DNA of 64,000 nucleotides from Eurosta solidaginis (taxonomy: Eukaryota; Arthropoda; Insecta; Diptera; Tephritidae), in assembly GCF_040869045.1 (NCBI RefSeq), contig NC_090320.1:243908978-243972977 (forward strand). Reading direction: 5' to 3'. Below, in pieces: positions 45,455 to 57,594 of the stretch (the stretch's first letter is position 1; every line of letters starts with the position of its first letter). The notes under the pieces are model-generated. The model was not told the origin of the DNA. It made no database searches and saw nothing but the letters and a program-made list of their open reading frames with translations. The translations under genes and the position numbers were made by a program.

Positions 45455-45778
45455 GTGGTGTAATGGTAGCGTGCTTCGCCTACGATACCGAAGATCCTGG
45501 GTTCACGCCCCGGGCAAAGCAAATTCAAAATTTTAGAAAAAAGTTGTTTCAATTAGAAGAAAAGGTTTCTAGCGGGGTCGCCCCTCAGCAGTGTTTGGCA
45601 AACACTCCGAGTGTACTACTGCCATGAAAAGCTCTCAGTGAAAACTCATCTGCTTTGCGAATGCCGTTCGGAGTCGGCATAAAATAAGTAGGTCCCGCCC
45701 CGCCAATTTATAAGAAAAATCAAAAGTAGCACGACGCAAATTAGCCTAAAATCTCTTCAGAGGTTATCGCGCCTTACA
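45455..45778 (+). mobile_element. tRNA-derived SINE, family S, copy 3 (324 bp)
   Basis: Starts GTGGTGTAATGGTAGCGTGC (A box) and shares the body of copies 1 and 2. An exact 12-bp TSD TATGCTGCCGAG lies at 45443-45454 and 45779-45790; the empty site TATGCTGCCGAG is seen in the sister copy near 18,026. Confidence 0.88.
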
Positions 45779-46195
45779 TATGCTGCCGAGCACTACCAGA
45801 GAAACACCTTGAAACATTAGGGAGTACCTATTCGGCCAAGGAATTCATAAGCAGTCTAAGTGGATATTTTTGACCCTGTATAAATTTTTTTTAAATGTAG
45901 ACCAAAATTTGCAGACGTTTGTGTTCGAAAAATTGACTTCAATGGACTTCGTTAAACCAAAACGATATTTAAGAATGAAAGTCGACCAATTTTAAGGTAA
46001 AATATGTTGTTTTCCTGCCTTTTGATACAAGAATTAATTATATATAGGCGCGTAGCTTCAGTTTTCAGACTAGTTCGACTTTCCACCATGTTAGGGTAGT
46101 TGCACACCCGGTCATTTGTTCGAATGTCTTGGGAAAGCTTTTGCTTCACCACTTTGAGTGTTCTTGCGAAGGACAAATCCTCGTCTGGTAAATAT

Positions 46196-46735
46196 TGTTA
46201 CGAATGTTGGCGGCACTAAGGGGTACTGCCATCTCTAGGCCGATGCTAAGCAGTGACGTGAATTCACATTCATACGCGTGCACGCGGCGGAGAAGCAACG
46301 CACAAACACATGCAGATATCTTATCTGAAATGCTCCTAAAGGTATGCAATTGTGATTGTGGAAGTGTCGCTCACATATACAAGCGCATGGGGTATGAGAG
46401 AAGCTATAAAAATTATACATCTGTAGTTGTAGCTGAGAAATTTATAACTAACTAGTAAGTTCTGGAATTAGAAAAGCCTAGAAATATGCAACGAGAAGGT
46501 CGGACAGTATAAAAGGGCGACAACAGTGGAGGCGAGTGATCAGTTTCATTTGAGCTATCAATCAGTTTGGTTTAATTAAGCAAGCTATTCGTTGCAAAGT
46601 ATAAGTGTATTGTGAAGTACTTTAATAAAGGCCATTTTCCATTATTCAATATTGGAGTTATTTATTCAACAGTTTAGTGATTCGAACGTTAGCAGAAGAT
46701 TGCAAATAAGGGATATTGCAAGTCAAATCGCTACA
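46196..46735 (+). repeat. 5' LTR
   Basis: TGTTACGAATG...GCTACA, 540 bp. Contains a TATA box at 46,508 and AATAAA at 46,624. Confidence 0.88.
46508..46514 (+). promoter_or_regulatory. LTR TATA box
   Basis: TATAAAA in GACAGTATAAAAGGGCG, about 115 bp before the AATAAA; also present in the 3' LTR at ~52,217. Confidence 0.6.
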
Positions 46736-46737
46736 AT

Positions 46738-46752
46738 TGGTGTCAGAAGAGG
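46738..46752 (+). promoter_or_regulatory. tRNA primer-binding site
   Basis: TGGTGTCAGAAGAGG, two bases after the LTR. The TGG start pairs with tRNA CCA; the following bases suggest a leucine tRNA, not verified. Confidence 0.55.
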
Positions 46753-46794
46753 AATTGTTGAATATATTCCGAAGACTTCGAATACAACTTGGAC

Positions 46795-48110
46795 ATGCCA
46801 AAGTTAAGTGAATTGAAGATCCACCAACGGAAGAAGGAGTTGGAGAGCCGTAGATTGAATACAACCGGCATTAAACTAGAACTTCAGGAACGACCACGAC
46901 AGGCACTGGAATTAGAAGGAATTGACGTGGAAGAGCATGTCTTTCATCTTGATGGCGAGGAAACAACAAAAATGGAAGAGACAGTTATGCAGACAGTTAC
47001 GAGCACAGACTTGAACATGATTTTGGCTGCAATATTTGCACAAACATCGACAGTAACATCAATGTCATCGCAAATTGTATCTCAACTGGAATCGCAGGAG
47101 ACACGCATAACGTCCAAGATGGAAGAACAGAAGACATATATGGCATCCAAGATGGAATCACGGGAGACACGTATTGCAGAAATAACAGCGAAGATTGAAG
47201 CACAAGAGGCACGAATATCTGAAATATCGGCGCAAATTTCAGTACAGATATCATCGCAGATATCTACACAACTTGAAGAGCAGGAAGTCCGTATATCATC
47301 AAAACTAGAAGCACAGGATACAAAAATCGCTCAATTTCAGGCAGAAGTCGAGGATTTAAAAGGTCGTATGGAGCAATTGCAATTAAATCGCCCAGCAGTT
47401 TCAGCAAGCAATCCAAAGGTAAAAACACCATCCTTTGACGGTTCTGTTCCTTTCCAGGTCTTTAAGCTACAGTTTGAGAAGATCGCAGCAGTGAACAACG
47501 GGAATGCTGAAGATAAAGTTGCAGCTCTATTCGTAGCATTGAAGGGGCAGCAGCCGAAATCTTACAGACGATTCCCGAAGGAGAGCGGAACAACTATGAA
47601 GCATTGATGGCCGATGTCGAGAGACGTTATGGAAGCGAGCATAGAAAATAGATATTCCAAATTGAGTTGCAAAACCGTTACCAAAAAGCAAATGAGACAT
47701 CGCAGGAGTTTGCTTCGGATGTTGAAAGATTTGCTCATCTTGCAAATGCGGACGCACCCGTGGAATACACTGAAAGGGTAAAGATTCAGAGCTTTATAAA
47801 CGGCATACGGAACGTCGAAACAAAGCGAGCTACATACGCAAGCCCAAAGCAAATATTTGCTGAAACGGTATCCTATGCACTGACTCAGAAAACAGCGTCA
47901 CTTTTGAGTAAGCCAGCGTACAAAGCCCATCGTGTGGAAGTAGAAAGGCCAGATTGGGTAGACACAATTTTGGAAGCACTGAAGGGATCACAACAGAAAA
48001 ACTCTGGAGTTATGAAATGTTTCTAGTGCGGCAACCCAGGGCATATTGCGCGTTATTGCAACACCAACCTTAACAGTTCCAACAATGTGGGTGGTCGTAA
48101 ACGCAGAGCA
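46795..48110 (+). pseudogene. Gypsy Gag with SAP-like and coiled-coil regions
   Basis: ATG at 46,795. Residues ~3-45 look like a SAP DNA-binding motif (LSELK...ELESRRLNTTGIK.EL). Residues ~75-200 form a long coiled coil made of repeated phrases of the type ESQETRI, EAQEARI, EEQEVRI, EAQDTKI. The capsid-like part starts near 47,410 (TPSFDGSVPFQVFKLQFE). A one-base loss near 47,546 shifts frame; a stop lies near 47,649; another (TAG at 48,024) falls inside the zinc knuckle CF-CGNPGHIARYC. Gag would coat the RNA and form particles. This copy cannot. Confidence 0.78.
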
Positions 48111-48194
48111 GAAGGAGATGAGCAAATATCCAAGACCACTCAATCGTTAAACTAAATCGAGTCAGCCGCTAGGGGCGACAGCTGGCTCCCGCAA

Positions 48195-51100
48195 TTGAAT
48201 GACTGTAGATACGGGTGCATCTCATCCCATCATTCGAGCGGATTTAGTCAACAAAAAGATAAGACCATTGCTTGGAGCAAGATTACGTACAGCCACGGGA
48301 GAGGACACCCAGGTAATTTGAGAAGTAGAATGTGAAGTAGCAATTGGGAACGTCACGGTACTACACAATCTTATAGTGGCAGATATTGTTGATGAAATCA
48401 TAATTGGAGTGGACTTCTTAATCAACCAAGGCATCAATATCGATTTGCAAAGCAAGACGATGCGATGTAAGAACATGGATGTGCCACTTAATTTCGGCTG
48501 CGAGAGAGGCTACAGCAGTAAAGGAGTGCTGGTGGAAGAGAGTCAACAAACACCACGAAAATCCGAAGCAGTCATCTGGGCAAAGGTTGATGGAGATTGT
48601 GGGATAAAGAAATTGTGGGTTGTCGAAGCAGCAAACAAATCATCACTGAACATACTTGTAGGAAAAACCCTGGCTATGACAAAACAAGATGGACGTATTC
48701 CGGTAAGAGTACTCAATGAGTTCAAGACACCATTAAATTTGATCAAAGGAGCTATTTTGGGAAGATGCCAAGAGGCTGAAGTAGTTATTAACTGTGAACA
48801 GCTCCAGGAACACGTTTCATCTAGTAATACTGATCTTTCAAATGACATCACGGCATGGACGCAGGGGCTAGAGGAAATCTATCAGAGAAAAGCAAAAGAA
48901 CTGCTCCTAAAGTACGCGAACATATTTGATCAGGATGGTTCCAAACCAGGCCGCACCAATGTTGTGAAACATCAAATTGACACTGGAGACGCGAGGCCGA
49001 TACGTCAAGCTCCTCGTAGTGTTTCACTGGCGAAGCGGGAAGTTGTGAGTCAAATCGTACAAGAAATGAGCAACAGCGGCATCATCGAACCATCCGAGCT
49101 CACCGGTAGTACTTGTAAAGAAAAAGGATGGCAAAATGAGGTTTTGCGTGGACTTCCGGTAGTCCGGTAGTGGAATGACGTTACGAAAAGGGATAGCCAC
49201 CATTTGCCAAGAATTGAGGCCACTCTGGACTCAATATCTGGTACGAAATGGTTTTCCACACTGGACTTGAAAAGCGGCTACTGGCAAGTTGAGTTGAAGG
49301 AATAAGATAAAGAGAAAACAGCCTTCAGTGTCGGTGATGGTTTTTGGCAATTTACAGTGATGCCTTTTGAACTTTGTAACGCACCAGCTACTTTTGAGAG
49401 ACTCATGGACCAGGCACTGAAAGGTCTACATTGGAAAACATGCTGGGTGTACGTGGACGACATCATCGTATTAGGCAAGAACTTTGATGAACATCTTAAG
49501 AACTTGGAGGAAGTGTTCCAGAGAATAGCTGGTGCTGGTCTGAAGTTAAGTCCCAAAAAGTGTGAGCTGTTTAAAAAGGAAGTAAATTATTTGGGTCACA
49601 AGGTAACGACAAAGGGCATCTGCACTGCAAACGAAAAGGTAGAGGCTGTAAAGGATTGACCAAGGCCACAGAACCTACATGAATAGAGAAGTTTCCTTGG
49701 GCTGTGCACATATTACCGCCGATTTGTACCAAATTTTTCCAGCGTAGCCCATAGCCTCCATGAGCTTACAAGAAAAAATAAAGCTTTTGAATGGAAGAAG
49801 GAGAAAGAAGTGGCTTTCCAAACATTGAAGGAGCGGTTGTGCACTGCCCAATGTTAGCATATCCGATTCCAGGAGCAACATTTATTCTAAACACAGATGC
49901 GAGTTGATATGCTATAGGAGGCGTTTTATCACAACTGGTCGATTGACAGGAGAAGGTAGTTGAATATTACAGCCGTTCGATTGGAAAACCAGAGAGGAAC
50001 TACTGCGTTACGCGGAGAGAGCTGTTGGCATTGGTAGAGTGCATTAAACATTTTCACAAATACCTCTACGGCCAGCGATTCCGTGTCAGGACAGATCACG
50101 CAGCGTTAAAATGGCTTCTGCAGTTTCGTAATCCGGAAGGAGAATTGGCACGGTGGATCGAGCGACTACAAAGCTATGACTTTTCCATTGAGCATCGAAA
50201 AGGTAGTACCCATGGAAATGCCGATGCAATGTCACGAAGACCATGTAGTTTGGAATGCAAGCACTGTTCAAAGGCCGAGGCTAAAGAAGACATTATAGAT
50301 GTCCGACTAATGACTATAACGTGTACGGTTGAATGGGACAAGGAACAACTAAGAAAGTGCCAGCTAGAAGATACAGATCTGTCGAACGAAACGAAAGACC
50401 AAGCAGAGAGGAGATGTCAGCAGAGAGTCCCATTGCGAAGTCATATTGGGCACAGTGGATCAGTTTAGAATTGACATCCGGTTGCTTGCATCGAGTATGG
50501 GAGAGTGAGGATGTTCAAAGAAAAAAGAAACTGATAGTTGTTCCCAGAAAGAGGATTCCTGACGTGCTCAGCGAGCTGCATAATGGTCCAAGCGGATGTC
50601 ATTTTGGAATCACGAAGACGCTCGCGAAGATCAAACAGAGATTCTATTGGGTTGGTTGCTCTCAGTCGGTCACTGAGTGGATTGCGAACTGCGAGGTTTG
50701 CAGCAGAGCGAAAGAGCCCAAAAGCCGAAGTCATGGCCAGATGAAGCAATATAACTCAGGTGCGCCATTTGAAAGGATCGCTATGGATATCGCCGGTCCA
50801 TTTCCTACTAGCAAGGGCGGAAACAAATATGTACTGGTAGTTATGGATTATTTCAGCAAATGGCCGGAGGTATACCCAATCCCAAATCAAGAAGCGGAAA
50901 CAGTAGCAGAAGTGTTTATAAACAATTGGGTTGCAAGGTATGGTGTACCAATCGAGTTACATTCTGACCAAGGCAGGAATTTCGAATCAGCTGTGTTCCA
51001 GGAAATGTGTAAATCATTGGGCATTCAAAAAACACGGACAACTGCATTGCATCCTCAATCCGATGGTATGGTAGAACGATTCAATAGAACATTGGAGGAG

Positions 51101-51642
51101 CACTTAAGGAAAGTAGTAGACAAGTACCATAAAGAGTAGGATACCCGCATACCATTATTCTTGATGGCTTACCGATCAGCAGTGCATGAGACAACGGGCC
51201 AAACCCCTGCAAAAGCAATTTTTGGCAATGACCTTAGACTGCCATCTGATTTGAAGTTTGGGATAGATGCCAATGCGGAGAGAAATGTCAAGAAATCCAC
51301 TGGTGATTTGGAGAAGAGCTAATAGAAATACATGATCTGATAAGGCAACGAACAAAGATTATGAGTGACAAGATGAAAGCCAGATACGATAAAGCAATTA
51401 ATTCGGAAGGTTTTCAGGAAGGAGATTTGATGCTGTTATACAACCCACAGCGTAAAAAAGGGTTGTCCCCGAAATTGCAGTGTAATTGGGAAGGCCCATA
51501 CAAAGTTGTAAAACGGATCAACGATGTAGTGTACCGCATACAAACCATCGGTAAACCACGAACCAAAATGAAATTGGTCCATTTGGAAAGGCTGGCAACG
51601 TTTAGATCGAGAGATTTATCTGATCGGGACGATCAGACTTAA
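48195..51642 (+). pseudogene. Gypsy Pol (PR-RT-RNase H-IN), many stops
   Basis: Protease active site VDTGAS at 48,205-48,222. Reverse transcriptase from ~48,890 with STLDLKSGYWQVEL, MPFELCNAPATFERLM and the catalytic YVDD at 49,450-49,461. RNase H follows (TDAS near 49,893; Y..TRRELLALV near 50,005). Integrase has the HHCC zinc part (LHNGPSGCHFG..., CEVCSRAK), then D (AMDIAGPFP ~50,783), D (HSDQGRNF ~50,964) and E (GMVERFNR ~51,070). A C-terminal piece (GDLMLLYNP...WEGPYKVV) ends at 51,642. At least eight stops or shifts interrupt it. No chromodomain seen. Confidence 0.85.
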
Positions 51643-51866
51643 GTCGGAGTCATTGGTGCCGTATGTTGTATCGCTGTATCCGTATCCCTAACGTAATCAG
51701 CTGCTTATCGTTACGACGGTAAACCAAAACCCAATTGGTTGGCTACGATACGGTTACGACTTTAGCGGCACCAATAATCGATTGCATTGATTCTCATAAG
51801 ATTGGTCGAATCAGCTGTTATAAGGTTACCGATACGGTTACCGATAAAGCACCAATGCCTCCAGCT
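51642..51866 (+). mobile_element. Harbinger-like MITE, family 2, copy inside Gypsy
   Basis: AGTCGGAGTCATTGGTGCC...GCACCAATGCCTCCAGCT; TSD TTA at 51639-51641 and 51867-51869. It struck right at the end of pol. Confidence 0.85.
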
Positions 51867-51891
51867 TTAGGTGGATGGCAGTGTTACGAAT

Positions 51892-52445
51892 GTTGGCGGC
51901 ACTAAGGGGTACTGCCATCTCTAGGCCGACGCTAAGCAGTGACGTGAATTCACATCAATAATTCAATCATTATGTCTACACATTCGCGTGCACGCGGCGG
52001 AGAAGCAACGCACAAGCGCATGCGGAAATCTTATCTGAAATGATCCTAAGGGTATGCAATGTGATTGTGGAAGTGTCGCTCGCACATACGAGCGTATGGG
52101 GTATGAGAGAAGCTATAAAAATTATACATCTGTAGTTGTAGCTGAGAAATTTATAACTAACTAGTAAGTTCTGGAATTAGAAAAGCCTAGAAATATGCAA
52201 CGAGGAGGTCGGACAGTATAAAAGGGCGACAACAGTGGAGGCGAGTAATCAGTTTCATTTGAGCTATCAATCAGTTTGGTTTAATTAAGCAAGCTATTCG
52301 TTGCAAAGTATAAGTGTTATTGTGAAGTACTATAATAAATGCCATTTTTCCATTATTCAATATTGGACTTATTTATTCAACAGGTTAGTGATTCGAACGT
52401 TAGCATAAGATTGCAAATAAGGGAAATTGCAAGTAAATTCGTTCA
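51892..52445 (+). repeat. 3' LTR
   Basis: TGTTACGAATG...GTTCA; carries an extra AATTCAATCATTATG segment versus the 5' LTR. Confidence 0.88.
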
Positions 52446-53245
52446 ATATATTAGCCTACATATTCACATATGTAACAGGAGCCGTAACGTATAGCTTATA
52501 TTTAAACTTGGTTTGTAGGCTATAATCAATGTGACTCACACCACTGGGCTAGTTGGGGATATGGTTGCCAACTTTAAGTGTCAAACCAAGAGACTTGGAT
52601 ATTGAATGATGAAGTGTGAAAATCAAAATTAACAATTCAGACGCTATTTTAAAGTGTCGCAAATAAACTAGAGATGTTTGAATATAAGGCCAAGTGATTT
52701 TTCAAACCCTTCCCATACGTACATATATCTTCAACTTAATTATGAGGTGAGAATCATTTCAAAGGATTGTTTAAACCTTTGGAACGTACTAAAGTATTTT
52801 GCATCCCTGATTTCGCTTATTATTTTAGCCAATCGGAATATAGAATTTTTGAAAAAATCGGCATTTTTTCGAGTAACTTATTTTTTTATCCACTCATGAA
52901 CAATTTGAAAACATGTTGGACTTGCGTCATTTTATTTGAATTCATTATTCCTTATTAATTGTTTTTTAAATAACTTTTGAATGGATGGAAAGAGTTAAAT
53001 TTTCCAATTGGATTCTTAAAACTGGCAGTGATTCGCATCCGTTGATACTCCTTTTGACCATATCAGATCAATTTTCGACATTAACAATAAATGTCTTAAA
53101 TGAGTGGAAAATATAGTAACGCGCTGAACGCCCCCACCGCCGCGACGATATTTTTTTTAATCGGCGGCGGCGTCCAAAAAACAACAAAAATCGGCGGCGA
53201 CGGCGCCGTTTATTGGCGGCGTATATCTCTAATATGGATATGAAC

Positions 53246-53712
53246 ATGGCAAGTGCGCCAAGGACTTTATGCCCCTATCACCTTTTACAACTCAACTTAG
53301 TTGGGTTGTAATTAAAACAACTCAATTTAAGACAACTCAACTGCTGTTTGGTATTACGAATTACAACTTTACTCAGTTGAAGTTGAATTCATGTTGCCAA
53401 CCTAAAAAGTGATGATTTTATATATATTTTTTTATTTATTCAGTCTGCTGATTACTAATCTTACATACTAGAATAATCATTTGTTTAATAATATTTTAGC
53501 TCATGAACATCTGATCAATTTGTTGCGGAAATTCAAGCAATTACAAAAGTGATTGTTTATTAATAGCAAAATAGATATCGATTAAATAATATTAAATTTA
53601 TTTTATAACAAGGAAAATTTTGGTGAGAAAATTTACATCTCGCGAAAACGGAAATAATTCGCATGATCATTGCAATCCTTTGGAACTACCAAGCACCAAG
53701 TAAGAAAATGTT
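53246..53712. other. No gene; ACAACTCAA-type short repeats
   Basis: 53,285-53,395 holds several CAACTCAA and TTGGGTTGT words in both directions, perhaps the end of a small TIR element. Rest unassigned. Confidence 0.45.
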
Positions 53713-53715
53713 TAA

Positions 53716-54885
53716 TGCGGCAGTTACCCACCGACGTGTGCCGTACGTACGGACGTTTGTCGTACGAAACACGTTTGACCGAACCCTCAAGCCCGTAGGA
53801 TTCAATGTGTGCGTCTGTGTACATGTACATAACATATTTGTGTGTGTATTGTTTACAACAAAGCACTGTTGCCATTGACCAGTTTGCATGTATGCTTATG
53901 GAAACATCAACTTTTTCCAATTTAATTTTTGATATTGTAAAAGGCCGGAATACATATTAAATAAGTATAAATAGATTACATATTTATAATCAGCACTTTT
54001 ACTTAATTATTTCGACTTATTTTCACAATTTTTCAAACTTTAATTAGGTGTTTTTGCATAAAATTGCAACGGTCAAAAATTAGCGCACAAAAGTTTACTA
54101 GGCAACTCTGTCTAGTGAGAGAGCGATCAGCTGACACGTTCTTACGGAAAAAATCAAAATTGTTTTGATTTCTACGTTCCGGGCTACGTACGTACGGGCG
54201 TTGCACGTCGATGAGTTTTCGTTTACATTGCACACTCATAAGATAGGTCGTGTCAGCTGACACGCTTTTGGTACGTACGTTCGTGAGTAATGCGGCAGTT
54301 ACCCACCGACGTGTGCCGTACGTAAGGACGTTTGTCGTACGAAGCACGTTTGACCGAACTCTCAAGCCCGTAGGAATCAATGTGTGCGTCTGTGTACATG
54401 TACATAACATATTTGTGTGTGTATTGTTTACAGATAAGCACTGTTGCCATTGACCATTTTGCATGTATGCTTATGGAAACATCAACTTTTTCCAATTTAA
54501 TTTTTGATATTGTAAAAGGCCGGAATACATATTAAATAAGTATAAATAGATTAAATATTTATAATCAGCACTTTTACATATTTATTTCGAATTATTTCCA
54601 CAATTTTTCAAACTTTAATTAGGCTTTTTTGCATAAAATTGCAAACGGTCAAAAATTAGCGCACAAAAGTTCACTAGGCAACTCTGTCTAGTGAGAGAGC
54701 GATCAGCTGACACGTTCTTACGGAAAAAATCAAAATTGTTTTGATTTCTACGTTCCGGGCTACGTACGTACGGGCGTTGCACGTCGGTGAGTTTTCGTTT
54801 ACATTGCACACTCATAAGATAGGTCGTGTCAGCTGACACGTTTTTTCTACGTACGTTCGTGGGTAACTGCCGCATAACTGCCGCA
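53716..54885 (+). mobile_element. Two Harbinger-like MITEs, one inserted in the other's TIR
   Basis: Copy 1 begins TGCGGCAGTTACCCAC at 53,716 (preceded by TAA). Near its right end, inside GTAACTGCCGCA, copy 2 (54,291-54,874, 584 bp) is inserted with TAA on both sides (54288-54290, 54875-54877). The last 8 bp of copy 1 (CTGCCGCA) follow at 54,878-54,885. The bodies are nearly identical, with GTCAGCTGACAC and ACGTACGT palindromes. Confidence 0.82.
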
Positions 54886-54962
54886 TAGGTGACAAATGAT
54901 GAGCTTCTAAAGGTACGTCCACACCGGTAACGAAATAGCAAAGTTGTATAACAATTGTTTTC

Positions 54963-56032
54963 ATGGTATAAATATCCCTACAAGAAACGCTGATAGTTTT
55001 GCTAATACACTCACACTTGTAATTGACAATGCTGATCCTGCGATGACGTAAACATTGATACTCAAATTTATGTATGTTCCTTTGTTCGCTCACGCATGTC
55101 CGCATGTTCCCAACGACAGCCTATAATCATGAAAAAGGACTGAAACTGGGAAGGCTTCGTACACCTGGTACAGAACAAAAGAACATACAGCAGATACCAT
55201 AATGCATGTGAGACAGATACATAATTCTCAACGGAATTTTATGTATGCGAGAACAGATTATCCGATTTGATCATGTTGTCACTACTGACTGTCATATGAC
55301 ATTCAAATGATTATCACGGTTGTTTTGTTATTTTTTAAAGTCCGCCATTTTCAACCGACGAAAACCATATAAAAAATAAGTTTAAAAAATGAAAAAGAAA
55401 GCATTTCAAAGCTCCATGCTAAAAGAAAAAAATCGAAAATAATATTAAAAAATACCAAAAGCTGGCGGAATGTATGGGGCGCACTCAAAAATTGATACGC
55501 GAAAAATAATAGTGGTTAGTGTTGATTCATTTTTAAATGTGTTTCCGCATGAGGAAAGCGCTCTTCGGTTGTTTTGTTATTTTCTGAATTTAAATTGAAC
55601 AATCTGAACTCGAATTCTTATAAAACTATTTATTTTAAACAAATAAGAAACGAAATGAAATAAAGTAAATAAAAAGCAAAAAGCATTGTTTCATTTTTGG
55701 CGGATTATAACAATGGTCATTTATGATAGTATAACAGTCAAACCTGATATCTACAGTAAACTATCATTTATGACACTTTTTGATAGTTAGAGTGTCAGCA
55801 CTGATCCAGAAAAAGGAATGAGAGTGAGCAGTACGGCTATATACTTAATCAGTAGGCGATGTTGGTGTATAAGAAGGAGACAAAAACTCACACGTACACA
55901 GTTGTTTACATCACATTTGCGCAAGTCCCCTTAAGTTTGTGATAGAAAGTTTGTATGAGGCGCTGATCGTTAGGTTGACATTGCTGACAATCAGATGATA
56001 GTCATATGATAGTCAGTGTTCTTGTAGGGATT
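54963..56032. mobile_element. Possible TIR element, ~1.07 kb
   Basis: TCCCTACAAGAAACGCTGA at the left is answered by TCAGTGTTCTTGTAGGGA at the right. No coding frame; target duplication unclear. Confidence 0.45.
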
Positions 56033-56358
56033 AGCAGGTAAAACCATTTACTCTTCTGGTGGCCATGATGGTTTTTTGATTTTTAAAAAAATTTTTTGGT
56101 CACTCTCTTAAACTTTGTGGAAACGCCAAACAAAAGAAAACACACAAAAATTGTTGGTATGACATTTTTCCCCTTTTTTAATGCCAAAAAATATAAAATG
56201 CTTATGAAATAATTGGAAAAATATTTCGAAAAGTTTTGAAATCCGTTTTTATGTATATGGCAAAAAAATTAGTTGCCAACAACACCGCCTATTTTTGCAA
56301 AGAAACAAAAGAAAATACCTTACTTCTTAACCTCTTCTAATTAAGAAGAGAATGTTGG
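56033..56358. other. No gene seen
   Basis: AT-rich spacer. Confidence 0.45.
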
Positions 56359-56446
56359 AGTTAGAACTGAAATTGATCAACAGAACATTTTCTACAAGGG
56401 TCTGAAAAGTTACAATGATCTGCCTATGGATATAAAAAGTTGCAAC

Positions 56447-57535
56447 CATAGAACAGGTTTACAAGTATGATATGTATGAGAAGGAAATAATTCCTTTCTC
56501 TTTCTAACACACTGCAGTTTGACACTTCGGTCAGTGTCAAACTATTGTGGAACTCAGTGGAACCTGCGTGGAACATGCGTTTGACACTGAACGAAGTGTC
56601 AAAATTACCGGGGTTGCTGTCGTAGAAAGCGACTCAGGGAAACAAAAAAGGAGCGGAATATCAGATATGGGTTGCTGTGATGGTAAATTTTTTTGAACGA
56701 ATTCAGTATGAAAATGTAGTGCAACCTATATGGGTCCTACAGAAAATTATACAGAAGTCTTGAATTGGGGTATCTGAGGACGCGTAGTTATTCCAGCATT
56801 AAGAATACAAACACGGGTGCTAAGTTTTTCTACCCGTTCAAAAGTTCTCCGCGAAAAACAGTTTGAAACCGAGGTCGACTGCAATAACCCGTCCAAAAAT
56901 GTTGAAAGAGAAATGAAAAGACGCGTTTTGTCCTTTTATCAATAGTCCAAAGAGAAAAAGTATTCAAATTATTGGAAGCGAGGCAAAGCGCGTCTATTAA
57001 TACTTCACCCGACGGTTTTGATCGTGTCGTTTAGCAATCGTCCCCTGTAATAAAGTATCACAATTTGTAAATAAAATTATCCAAAACATATGGATTTTAA
57101 AGAGAGATGTAATTGAGTGCTCGTTTGAAAGTAAATAAGGATATTTCTTTGTAATTTTACGATCGCGGGTTCGAATCGAGCTCAAGGCCTAACAATAATT
57201 TTTTATCATTATTATTGTTATGATACATTCCTTCTTAATTGAAAAAAATTTTAAATTAGAATAGAATAAAGAAAAAATTTAGACAACTGCCAAAACTCGT
57301 TGTATAGATCCATTTCGGGAACTGCAAAATTCCTTCATCGTAATAATTTGTAATTTTACGATAAACATTTTACGCAGTTTTCGTTAGCAGCTACTACACT
57401 TTTCTTGGACCTAAGAAGTACAACAGTGCCAAATAGCATTCACAAAAAAAACGAACAAGAACAAGAATTTTATCAGGTGAGCGTGGATGTGGTTGTGCGT
57501 GATGCTACATATCCTACTTGTAGATCTGTACTATG
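56447..57535 (+). mobile_element. P-like TIR element, copy 3 (1,089 bp)
   Basis: TIR CATAGAACAGGTTTACAAGTA / inverse ends ...CTACTTGTAGATCTGTACTATG; exact 8-bp TSD GTTGCAAC (56439-56446, 57536-57543). CATAG fits the CANRG start of the P superfamily better than hAT (YARNG). A SINE is inserted inside. No transposase. Confidence 0.78.
57163..57347 (+). mobile_element. tRNA-derived SINE fragment, 185 bp
   Basis: Begins TCGCGGGTTCGAATCGAGC with a B box and lacks the A box (5' truncated). A 14-bp TSD TTGTAATTTTACGA flanks it (57149-57162, 57348-57361). Confidence 0.7.
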
Positions 57536-57594
57536 GTTGCAACCAAATAACAGTATTTAAAACAAAATTATATGAATATTGTAAAACCTTAGCT

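Larger units (their letters stand above)
46196..52445 (+). mobile_element. Gypsy (Ty3) LTR retrotransposon, 6.25 kb, defective
   Basis: Two LTRs (46,196-46,735; 51,892-52,445), a TGGTGTCAG primer-binding site, Gag, protease, reverse transcriptase, RNase H and integrase in Gypsy order, no envelope gene. The 4-bp duplication ATAT flanks it (46192-46195, 52446-52449). The LTRs differ by roughly two dozen substitutions plus a ~25-bp indel near 46,270/51,965 by eye, so the insertion is not recent. Every coding block has stops or shifts. Confidence 0.88.
45050..53245 (-). mobile_element. hAT-like 2.1-kb family, third copy (split)
   Basis: 45,050-46,195 and 52,446-53,245 match the left copy (17,860-19,345) in order; the seam TCTGGTAAATAT / ATATTAGCCTAC equals the continuous TGGTAAATATATGTGCCTAC near 18,482. 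The CGCCG-rich end closes at ~53,237 (GTATATCTCTA). The other end is missing. It hosts a SINE and the Gypsy element. Confidence 0.75.

Noticed and set aside
46196..52445. Endogenous retrovirus with envelope
   Set aside because: No envelope frame between integrase and 3' LTR; only a MITE and ~25 bp lie there.
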